Part shown: one piece after another, positions 50,390-57,289 of the stretch
How the letters are laid out: every line of letters begins with the position of its first letter
Numbering within the stretch: the stretch's first letter is position 1
Source: Peptoniphilus sp. KCTC 25270
GTDB lineage: Bacteria > Bacillota > Clostridia > Tissierellales > Peptoniphilaceae
DNA length: 64,000 nt
Assembly (NCBI RefSeq): GCF_021012875.1
Contig: NZ_JAJMZJ010000001.1
Coordinates: 682,001 to 746,000 of the forward strand
Direction: 5' to 3'
Position numbers and translations under genes: made by a program
Notes under the pieces: generated by a model
The model's input: the letters and a program-made list of their open reading frames with translations, nothing else
Told to the model about the DNA's origin: nothing
Database searches by the model: none

Positions 50390-53200
50390 ATGAAATCTTT
50401 TTCTAATTTAACAAAAAAACATAAAATTCAAATCATTCTATTGTTTGTAATGATTGCTTTATTTATACTTTTTGCTTCGATTTTTGCTGCTGTAATTGGC
50501 ATCCTGAAAAAAGCACCGGAAACCGACTTTACCGCATTGAAAGAATCCTTTGCTCAAACTTCTATTTTATACGATCGACAGGGACAAAAAATTGAGAATG
50601 TCGCTAGTTCAGAGATGCGAACCCTTGTTGACCTTGAAGATATTCCCCTACACGTTCAAGAAGCTTTTTTGGCTGTAGAAGATCGACAATTTTATGATCA
50701 CAATGGGCTAGATGTCAGAAATATTATCTCCAGTATTTTAACCAATGTTTCCCAGGGAGATTTGGTTCGTGGCGGTTCAACCATCAGTCAGCAATTAATA
50801 AAAAATGTGTACTTATCTCATGAAAAAACCTTTGACCGAAAAATACAAGAAGCCTATTTAACCTTGCGTATGGAGGAAATTCTGGACAAAGATGAAATCT
50901 TAGAAGCGTATCTAAATCGCGTTGAATTAGGCCTTGGTGCCTTTGGTGTACAGACGGCTTCCCAGGCTTATTTTTCCAAAGACGTTAAGGATCTTACCTT
51001 GGCAGAGGGAGCCCTTTTGGCAGGAATTGTAAAATCTCCTCGAAATTATCAACCCATTTACCGAGTTATGAAATCCGATGCTGATTTAGAAGATCCTATG
51101 ATTTTAGGGGAAACTATGGTTTCTGGAATGGAAATGGTTTTGGTCCAAAATCCACAAGCTTTGGAGCGACAAAAAGTTGTTCTACACGTTATGGAAGAGG
51201 CCGGATATATTTCTGCTGAAGAAAGAGCTCAAGCAGAAAATGCAACCATTGCCTTTCAACCTGCCATTCAAGAAGCTCCTCCCTATTCTACTTATGTAAC
51301 CGATTATATTGAAGATGAAGCCGCAAGAGATTTAGCGGAAGCAAAGAAAATGCCCTACGAAGAAGCCTTTGAAAAAATCTCTACCGGCGGCTACCATATT
51401 TATTCTACTTTAGACCCTTCCATCCAAAGGGAATTAGAGAATTTGTATCGAAATTTCTATTCTACTATGGTTCAACAATCCAATAACGAAGGGGCCAACT
51501 TTCTTCGCTTTACCATGGATGGCGATGATAATGTTCTAGACGAAAATGGCAATGTGCTCTTTTTCTCTCATTCGAATTTTTATGATGAGGAAATGAACTT
51601 AGTTCTTTCCAAGGATTATTTCGAAAGGAAAGACAATGGAGATCTCGTTCTTTCTATGAAACCGTTCCAAAATGTAAATGGAACTTTGGAACCAAGAGAT
51701 ACGTATGTAACCAATCGATCCGGGTCTTTATTTACCTACGATATGGGTCCCCTTCAATTGGATCCTTCCTTAATAAAAATTCGCGAAACCGACGTCATTA
51801 TCCCAAAATCTACTTTAGAATCTCATCCTGATATGATTTCCTTTGGAGAAGATTCTTTGAGCATTTCTTCGTCTTTCTTATCCGTCCCCATCTCTCCTTC
51901 TATGCAACCTCAATCTTCTTCTATTATTATTGATAACCAAACAGGAGAAATTGTTGCCATGACTGGGGGGCTTGATATTGACAATACCAATCGCCGCCTG
52001 TTAAATCGCATTTATAGCAAACGCCAACCAGGTACCGCTTTGATGCCAATTAGTGCTTATCTTTCTGGATTAGAAAACAAGGAAACCTTAGGCTCTGTTT
52101 ACGATGATGTCCCACAAATGACTGACGGACAGATTTGGCCAATTAATCCAGACGGACGATACAAGGGATTTATTACCTTAAAAGAAGCTCTTGCTGAACA
52201 AAAACCAAGCATTGCCACCACTTTGGTAAAAGCTCACGGATTGGATGCTTCTCTTAAAACCTTAAAAGAAATGGGCATTTACTCTGGAGAAAAAGAGGGA
52301 GGAGATTCTATCATTACTCCTTCTGAAAACAAAGAGCGGAACGATTTTACCTTTGACTCTCTTGCCTTAGGAAATTTAGTAACTGGAGTCGATCCAAGAA
52401 CTCTTACGGAAGCCTATGGATTTATTGCTACTGATGGAGAACTTCCAAAGACGCATATGGTTGAAAGAATTGTAGACGCCAAGGGAAATGTTGTTTTAGA
52501 CAATCGAAACAAAAAAAGTTCTCTAAAAATTTCAAAAGAAAATGCCTTCTTATTACGAGACGGTTTGAAAAATACAAATCTCGCACAGCAAATTCGAGGC
52601 AACGGAGCACAAGATGCCATGGCTGTCAGTGGAGTCAATAAATTCAATTCCGATTATTCTATCTATGGATCCACACCAAAATATAGCATTGGCCTTTGGA
52701 TTGGCTCTGATACACCAAAATTATTGCTCAGCAACGGGAAAGGAGAAGCGGAAAATTTCTACACTCGCCTCTGCTCCCTTGTAGATGGAACGGGAGAGTT
52801 TAATAGCGCGCCAGAATCTATTATTCAACGGGAAATCAGTACAAAAACAGGCCTTCTTGCCAATCATGCAGCGCGTAGAAATGGAACGTCGGAAAATATG
52901 TACTACATTAAAGGAACGGAACCTACCGCCGAAACATCGAATTACGTTAGAAAATTAATCTGCAGCACTTCCAACCTTTTGGCTAGTCAATATTGCCCTT
53001 ATGAAACCATCGTTGCACGCTACTACTATGTACGGCCCGATGGATACAACCCACAAGACTTTGACGGGATTTATCCAGAAGATTACGGACTCGTTCCTAC
53101 TCGATATTGCAATATCCACACCGCTTCTTGGTATCAAGACCAAATGGAAGAGGACGAAGAAGATGACGATAATAACAATGAAGACAACAATAATGACTGA
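50390..53200 (+). CDS. Class A PBP with intact glycosyltransferase but degenerate transpeptidase
   Basis: A 936-residue bifunctional-type PBP: membrane helix ~15-38, GT51 domain ~55-230, then the transpeptidase fold. GT51 looks active: EDRQFYDHNGLD (Glu97), RGGSTISQQLIKN and ILEAYLNRVELGLGAFG. The transpeptidase fold aligns well around IDNQTGEIVAMTGGLD and the C-terminal YSIGLWIGSD, but every catalytic motif is replaced. SxxK is TALM (T549, M552), in SKRQPGTALMPIS. SxN is QKP (604-606). KTG is VSG (746-748). It is therefore probably a glycan polymerase without crosslinking or penicillin-binding activity. The open frame is intact, so this is not a pseudogene. A CxxxxxLLAxxxCP-type C-terminal segment and an acidic Asp/Asn tail end the protein. 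Confidence 0.9.
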   Translation: MKSFSNLTKKHKIQIILLFVMIALFILFASIFAAVIGILKKAPETDFTALKESFAQTSILYDRQGQKIENVASSEMRTLVDLEDIPLHVQEAFLAVEDRQFYDHNGLDVRNIISSILTNVSQGDLVRGGSTISQQLIKNVYLSHEKTFDRKIQEAYLTLRMEEILDKDEILEAYLNRVELGLGAFGVQTASQAYFSKDVKDLTLAEGALLAGIVKSPRNYQPIYRVMKSDADLEDPMILGETMVSGMEMVLVQNPQALERQKVVLHVMEEAGYISAEERAQAENATIAFQPAIQEAPPYSTYVTDYIEDEAARDLAEAKKMPYEEAFEKISTGGYHIYSTLDPSIQRELENLYRNFYSTMVQQSNNEGANFLRFTMDGDDNVLDENGNVLFFSHSNFYDEEMNLVLSKDYFERKDNGDLVLSMKPFQNVNGTLEPRDTYVTNRSGSLFTYDMGPLQLDPSLIKIRETDVIIPKSTLESHPDMISFGEDSLSISSSFLSVPISPSMQPQSSSIIIDNQTGEIVAMTGGLDIDNTNRRLLNRIYSKRQPGTALMPISAYLSGLENKETLGSVYDDVPQMTDGQIWPINPDGRYKGFITLKEALAEQKPSIATTLVKAHGLDASLKTLKEMGIYSGEKEGGDSIITPSENKERNDFTFDSLALGNLVTGVDPRTLTEAYGFIATDGELPKTHMVERIVDAKGNVVLDNRNKKSSLKISKENAFLLRDGLKNTNLAQQIRGNGAQDAMAVSGVNKFNSDYSIYGSTPKYSIGLWIGSDTPKLLLSNGKGEAENFYTRLCSLVDGTGEFNSAPESIIQREISTKTGLLANHAARRNGTSENMYYIKGTEPTAETSNYVRKLICSTSNLLASQYCPYETIVARYYYVRPDGYNPQDFDGIYPEDYGLVPTRYCNIHTASWYQDQMEEDEEDDDNNNEDNNND

Positions 53201-53213
53201 TTCTACAAAGCTG

Positions 53214-53241
53214 TTGTACTTTCTCGAGTTTTGGGTATAAA
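53214..53241 (+). promoter_or_regulatory. Promoter of the small cationic peptide gene
   Basis: TTGTAC (53214-53219), a 16-base spacer, then TATAAA (53236-53241), followed by AGGAG (53257-53261) and an ATG at 53270. It starts 14 bases after the PBP stop codon, so the small gene can be expressed alone. Confidence 0.6.
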
Positions 53242-53269
53242 AAAGGTAATACAGATAGGAGTTGAAAAC

Positions 53270-53401
53270 ATGAGATTATTAAAATTAATAAAATTCCTTG
53301 GCGCTTCAAAAATCATTAAATTTTTACTTTCACCTACTGGAAGAAGTGTAGCCAAGGGAGCTTACAAAACTAGAAAAGCCGTAAAAAGAAAAAGATTCTA
53401 A
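53270..53401 (+). CDS. 43-residue cationic amphipathic peptide
   Basis: A short open frame with promoter, ribosome binding site (AGGAG, 8 bases before ATG) and a terminator directly after it. The product starts MRLLKLIKFLGASKIIKFLL, continues SPTGRSVAKGAYKTRK and ends AVKRKRF. About a third of the residues are Lys or Arg and only the first ~20 residues are hydrophobic, giving an amphipathic helix then a basic tail. No acidic residue is present. I do not recognise a family. It could be a membrane-active or nucleic-acid-binding small protein. It lies immediately downstream of the class A PBP. Confidence 0.7.
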   Translation: MRLLKLIKFLGASKIIKFLLSPTGRSVAKGAYKTRKAVKRKRF

Positions 53402-53407
53402 ATAAAA

Positions 53408-53437
53408 AATCCTAACCACTTGGTTAGGATTTTTTTA
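53408..53437. terminator. Bidirectional terminator between the peptide gene and folD
   Basis: An 11-bp perfect stem, AATCCTAACCA / TGGTTAGGATT (53408-53418 / 53421-53431), has TTTTTT on the plus side and an A run that reads as T on the minus side. It ends both the plus-strand peptide gene and folD, whose stop codon lies within it. Confidence 0.92.
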
Positions 53438-54236
53438 TTGCGTTTCTTAAAATCATTCCGTTGGTAATACTTCCTACTCCCCCTGGTACAGGAGTGATTT
53501 TTTTTACCTTTTTTTCTACTGCTTCATAATCCCAATCTCCAGAAAGTTTCCCATTGAAGAAAGAAATTCCGCAATCAATCACCGTTAAATTTTTATGAGC
53601 ATATTCTTCCGTAAAAAATTTGGCTTTTCCTACTCCTGTAATAACAATATCTGCCTCCTGAAACAATCCTGGCAAATTCTTTGATTTGGAATGAGCCAAG
53701 GTAACCGTTGCATTTTCTTTCAAAAGCATCATAGAAAGAGGTTTCCCTATAACCATAGAGCGGTTTACGATTACAACATGTTTTCCCGTTAAATCCCCCT
53801 CTAGAACCTTCGCAATTTCTAAAGCGGCCAAAGCGGTTGCTGGTTGTATCCCTTCTTTTCCTTGAAAGATTTTCCATTGATTCTCTTTTGTTGCACAATC
53901 TACGTCCTTTTCTGGATCAATAGCATCATTAATTTTTTCTTCCTCTATATGTTTTGGAAGAGGACGGAAAACCAAAATCCCTCTCACTTCTTTTCTACTG
54001 TTTAACTTTTGAATTTCCTCTATTACTCTTTCTGTGGAAGATTCTAAAGGCAAAGCAACCGTTTCAACAGAAAAACCTACCTCTTCCGCTGTTTTTCTAA
54101 GTCCTTTTTCATAGGATAAATCCCCTGGATTTTCTCCCAATCGAACAATGGAAAAAATTTCTGTCTCTCTAGAATTTTCAAAATATTTTTTTAGCTCGTC
54201 TATATATGTTTCTTTTAATTCTAAAATCGATTTCAT
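53424..54236 (-). CDS. folD: Divergent FolD-type methylene-THF dehydrogenase/cyclohydrolase
   Basis: A 270-residue protein with the complete two-domain FolD fold. FolD interconverts methylene-, methenyl- and formyl-tetrahydrofolate. Family hallmarks kept are PEKDVD (Asp113 equals human Asp125), HVVIVNRSMVIGKPLS in the Rossmann domain, and ITPVPGGVGSITNGM. Several key positions differ. The YxxxK motif is Y42 with L46 in place of the catalytic Lys; the Gln of VQLPL is F90 (LVFRPLP); PCTP is replaced by QPAT. Cyclohydrolase activity may be lost. The ATG at 54234-54236 has AGGTGGTG upstream. TAAAAT at 54256-54261 with TGG in front is a probable extended -10. Confidence 0.85.
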   Translation of the reverse strand: MKSILELKETYIDELKKYFENSRETEIFSIVRLGENPGDLSYEKGLRKTAEEVGFSVETVALPLESSTERVIEEIQKLNSRKEVRGILVFRPLPKHIEEEKINDAIDPEKDVDCATKENQWKIFQGKEGIQPATALAALEIAKVLEGDLTGKHVVIVNRSMVIGKPLSMMLLKENATVTLAHSKSKNLPGLFQEADIVITGVGKAKFFTEEYAHKNLTVIDCGISFFNGKLSGDWDYEAVEKKVKKITPVPGGVGSITNGMILRNAIKKS

Positions 54237-54523
54237 ATTCCACCACCTTTTTTTCATTTTACCATAAGAGATCGGATTGTACGCTCTCTTCTTTATAAAA
54301 AGGCAAATGGATCTCTATAATCCTTGGCATTTCAACTTTTATAGGGCTATGTTTTATTCAAAAAAATATAGATCTATCAGTAAATAAATATCACTTTTAC
54401 TTTATAATATTTCTTAAATTTTTTGAAAATTTTCTTTGAAAATAATGCAAACCTATACATTTCTAGTATATACTAGAAATGTATGGATAATATGTCCAAC
54501 TGTTATTGTTGAGGAGGAAACAA
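54237..54523. other. Intergenic region between folD and iorA
   Basis: Nearly 290 bases of AT-rich sequence between divergent genes. It holds the folD -10 (54256-54261) and the 30-bp palindrome before iorA. The part at 54262-54450 shows no open frame and no clear RNA structure. No convincing iorA promoter could be assigned; GATAAT at 54486-54491 is a possible -10 without a -35. Confidence 0.6.
54455..54484. promoter_or_regulatory. Perfect 30-bp palindrome upstream of iorAB
   Basis: The half ATACATTTCTAGTAT is followed directly by its exact reverse complement, giving a 30-bp perfect palindrome with no spacer, 39 bases before the iorA ATG. A dimeric repressor or activator site is likely. It is not followed by a T run, so it is not an intrinsic terminator. 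The regulator is unknown. Confidence 0.8.
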
Positions 54524-56302
54524 ATGGAAAAAAAAGTAATGACCGGGAATGAGGCAATTGCCCGTGGCTTTTGGGAAGCTGGCGGATTGGTTGCAACAAG
54601 TTATCCTGGTTCTCCAACAGTAGAACTTATGGAAGATTTAATGGAATATGAAGATCTTTATTCTGAATTTTCCGTAAATGAAAAAGTGGCGTTAGAAATG
54701 GCCATCGGAAGTTCCATGTATGGCGCACGTTCTATGGTAAGTATGAAACACGTAGGAATTAATATTTCCTTGGACCCATTGATGACATTTACACAGGTTC
54801 GTACGAACGGTGGATTTTTATTAATGGTTGGGGATGACCCAGGTATGGCCAGTTCTCAAAATGAACAAGATAGCCGAGCTCTCGCTAGATTTGCCAACAT
54901 GTTTGTGTTAAATCCAGGAACAAGCCAAGAAGCAAAAGATTTTACCAAGCTTGGCCTTGAATTATCTGAAAAATACGAATGCCCAGGTATGCTTTTAATG
55001 GCATCTCGCGCATGCCATGGCCGGGGTGTAGTTACATTGGAAGACCGCGAAGAACATCCCGCAAAAGGCTTTTCTTACGAGAATGGTCGATATACAATGT
55101 TGCCACCATTTACCTATAAAGCACAATACGAAATGAAAGAGCGTTTGGAAAAATTAGCAGAATATGCTTATGATGCACCATGTAATCTTCTTGAAGAAGT
55201 AGAAGGTTCAAAAGTGTTAATCATTGCTCCAGGCATGCTATATGACAATCTAAAAGAATTAGAATTACCCGTTTCTATTTATAAACCAGGCTTGGTTTAT
55301 CCATTAAGCATGAAACGCATGGAAGAATTCAAAGAAAAATACGAACGCATTATTGTCATTGAAGAATTGCTTCCATTTATGGAAAATGAATTAAAACTTG
55401 CTGGTATTCCATGTGAAGGAAAAGAAATTTTCGAATTTACAGGGGAAATCTTAACAGAAGATATTTACAACGGTCTTCTAAAAGCAGGCGTTATTGAAGG
55501 CGAAAAATTGGAAGAACGTGAAAACCCAGCGGTTCCACGTCCTCCAATGTTCTGTGCAGGTTGTCCACACCGCCCAGTCTTCGATGTTTTGAAAAAAGCA
55601 AAAGCAACGGTAATTGGTGATATTGGTTGTTATACAATGAGTATTTTACCTGCTATTGCCGGATCCCATACCTCCATTAGTATGGGTGCAACTGTCGGTA
55701 TGACAAAAGGGATGGCCAAAGCCAAACGATTGGCTGGAGATGATTCTTCTACCGTTTCTGTTATTGGTGACGGAACTTTCTTCCACTCAGGTATGACTGG
55801 CTTCTTGAACCTTTTGCACAACGTAGATCCTGAAGACAATATGGTATTTATTATCTTAAACAATGCCGCAACAGCTATGACAGGTGGACAACCTAACGCT
55901 GCTTCCGGTATCTATAATGAAAAGGATGATATCCAAGTTCCAATCGAAAAACTTTTGGATGTTATGGGTCATGATCAAGTTCACATTGTGGACCAATTCA
56001 ACTATGACGAATTAAAAAATACCATTAAAGAAGAAATGGGCAAAAAAGGCATTTCCGTTATTATGACAACACGCCCATGTGCTTTGAAATACAAAATCAA
56101 AGAACCAAACTTCTATGTAGATCCTAGCGTTTGTATCGGTTGTCGCACATGCGTGAAAACAAACTGTCCACCAATTCGCATGAAGAAATATGAAGGACAC
56201 GATAAACTCAAATCCTCCATCGATCCAGATATGTGTGTTGGATGTTCTGTATGTTCACAAGTATGTCCAGTTGGCGCAATTAAACAAAGAGGTGATTTCT
56301 AA
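54524..56302 (+). CDS. iorA: Indolepyruvate ferredoxin oxidoreductase, alpha subunit
   Basis: IorA with IorB oxidises aryl-pyruvates (indolepyruvate, phenylpyruvate, hydroxyphenylpyruvate) from aromatic amino acids to aryl-acetyl-CoA, reducing ferredoxin. The 592-residue protein starts with a pyrimidine-binding domain (ATSYPGSPTVELM), then the thiamine diphosphate motif GDGTFFHSGMTGF to NNAATAMTGGQ. The C terminus has two [4Fe-4S] motifs, CIGCRTCVKTNC and CVGCSVCSQVC; the first has the wider spacing typical of IorA. CAGCPHRP is also family-specific. The ATG at 54524 has AGGAGG 6 bases upstream and is preferred over an earlier TTG. It is coupled to iorB. Confidence 0.96.
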   Translation: MEKKVMTGNEAIARGFWEAGGLVATSYPGSPTVELMEDLMEYEDLYSEFSVNEKVALEMAIGSSMYGARSMVSMKHVGINISLDPLMTFTQVRTNGGFLLMVGDDPGMASSQNEQDSRALARFANMFVLNPGTSQEAKDFTKLGLELSEKYECPGMLLMASRACHGRGVVTLEDREEHPAKGFSYENGRYTMLPPFTYKAQYEMKERLEKLAEYAYDAPCNLLEEVEGSKVLIIAPGMLYDNLKELELPVSIYKPGLVYPLSMKRMEEFKEKYERIIVIEELLPFMENELKLAGIPCEGKEIFEFTGEILTEDIYNGLLKAGVIEGEKLEERENPAVPRPPMFCAGCPHRPVFDVLKKAKATVIGDIGCYTMSILPAIAGSHTSISMGATVGMTKGMAKAKRLAGDDSSTVSVIGDGTFFHSGMTGFLNLLHNVDPEDNMVFIILNNAATAMTGGQPNAASGIYNEKDDIQVPIEKLLDVMGHDQVHIVDQFNYDELKNTIKEEMGKKGISVIMTTRPCALKYKIKEPNFYVDPSVCIGCRTCVKTNCPPIRMKKYEGHDKLKSSIDPDMCVGCSVCSQVCPVGAIKQRGDF

Positions 56303-56928
56303 TGGCAACAACGAATATTTTAATCATGGGTGTCGGCGGACAAGGTCTTGTTCTTGCAACAAACATTATCGCAAACGCCGCAGCACTTGCCGGCTATGAT
56401 GTAAAAACAAATGATGTCATCGGCATGAGCCAACGTGGTGGTATGGTTTGGGGAAGCGTTCGCTTCGGTGAAAAAGTACATTCTCCAAACGTTCCTGTTG
56501 GAAAAGGAGATGTCTTGTTGGGTATGGAGCCATTGGAAGCATTGCGTGGATCCCGCCTATTAAAAGAAGGCGCTACTATTGTTATGAATAAAAAGCCTGT
56601 ATATCCAACTCCTGTTTTGTTGGAACAAGCAGAATATCCTGAAGAGGACATTAAAGCATTGGAAGAAAACTTTAACCTAATTTATGTAGATGCCGATGCA
56701 GAAGCCAAAGAAAGCGGAAACATCAAAGTAGCAAATACAATTCAATTGGGTATTTTAGCTGGTGTTTTGAACATTGATACAAAATACTGGTTGGAAGCTA
56801 TTGAGCAATTCGTTCCTTCCAAAGCCCTTGAAGCCAACCGCAATGCATTCAAACGAGGATATGCCATTGCCAAAGGAAACCCAGAACCAGAAGAAAAACC
56901 AGAAAAAAACGAGCACAAACTTATGTAA
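56302..56928 (+). CDS. iorB: Indolepyruvate ferredoxin oxidoreductase, beta subunit
   Basis: IorB is the small partner of IorA, from the pyruvate-ferredoxin oxidoreductase gamma family. The 208-residue protein has NILIMGVGGQGLVLATNIIA near residue 5, the motif VIGMSQRGGMVWGSVRFG, and the segment GDVLLGMEPLEALR. The ATG overlaps the iorA stop by one base (TAATG). An acidic/basic C-terminal tail (PEPEEKPEKNEHK) is not conserved. A terminator follows after five bases. Confidence 0.95.
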   Translation: MATTNILIMGVGGQGLVLATNIIANAAALAGYDVKTNDVIGMSQRGGMVWGSVRFGEKVHSPNVPVGKGDVLLGMEPLEALRGSRLLKEGATIVMNKKPVYPTPVLLEQAEYPEEDIKALEENFNLIYVDADAEAKESGNIKVANTIQLGILAGVLNIDTKYWLEAIEQFVPSKALEANRNAFKRGYAIAKGNPEPEEKPEKNEHKLM

Positions 56929-56932
56929 TGAA

Positions 56933-56957
56933 AAAAGGGCCTCTCGAGGCTCTTTTT
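56933..56957 (+). terminator. Terminator after iorB
   Basis: A GGGCCTC / GAGGCTC stem (with one G-U type pair, short loop) is followed by TTTTTTT. It lies five bases after the iorB stop. Confidence 0.85.
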
Positions 56958-57289
56958 TTATGTCCTTTTAAGGATAGATTGGGATTATTTCCCTTCTAAG
57001 ACCATTGTTTCCCCAATGCCCTCACTTCTTTTTGCTTTTCTATTCATTTTCATACAATAGACCTTCTATACCCTATTCCAAACGCATTAGCAAAATTTTC
57101 TTTTCAATTGGATTTCCAAAAATATTTTTCCGCTCTTCCCTCCTTTTTCCTCCATTTCATAATGGATTCTCTACAAAATGGATTTTTTCATTTTCTTTCA
57201 ACAAATCGAGTAATATCATTTTAATCTTTGCAAAACTGTGGTATAAATGTTATGTAAGGTAGGAAATCGATAACATGAAAGGAGATTTT
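56958..57289 (+). other. Intergenic region between iorB and the secreted reductase
   Basis: About 330 bases, T- and C-rich on the plus strand, with no open frame and no recognised structured RNA. Close to the downstream gene, TGGTATAAA (57239-57247) is an extended -10 with a poor -35 (TTTTAA), giving a leader of about 35 bases. Nothing else was identified. Confidence 0.55.

Noticed and set aside
50390-53200. Class A PBP gene as a pseudogene
   Set aside because: The transpeptidase motifs are replaced, but the frame is full length, there is no frameshift, and the glycosyltransferase motifs are intact.
54262-54450. Plus-strand promoter at TTTATAATAT before the palindrome
   Set aside because: TATAAT is present near 54403, but there is no -35 at a suitable distance and the leader would be long; not supported.
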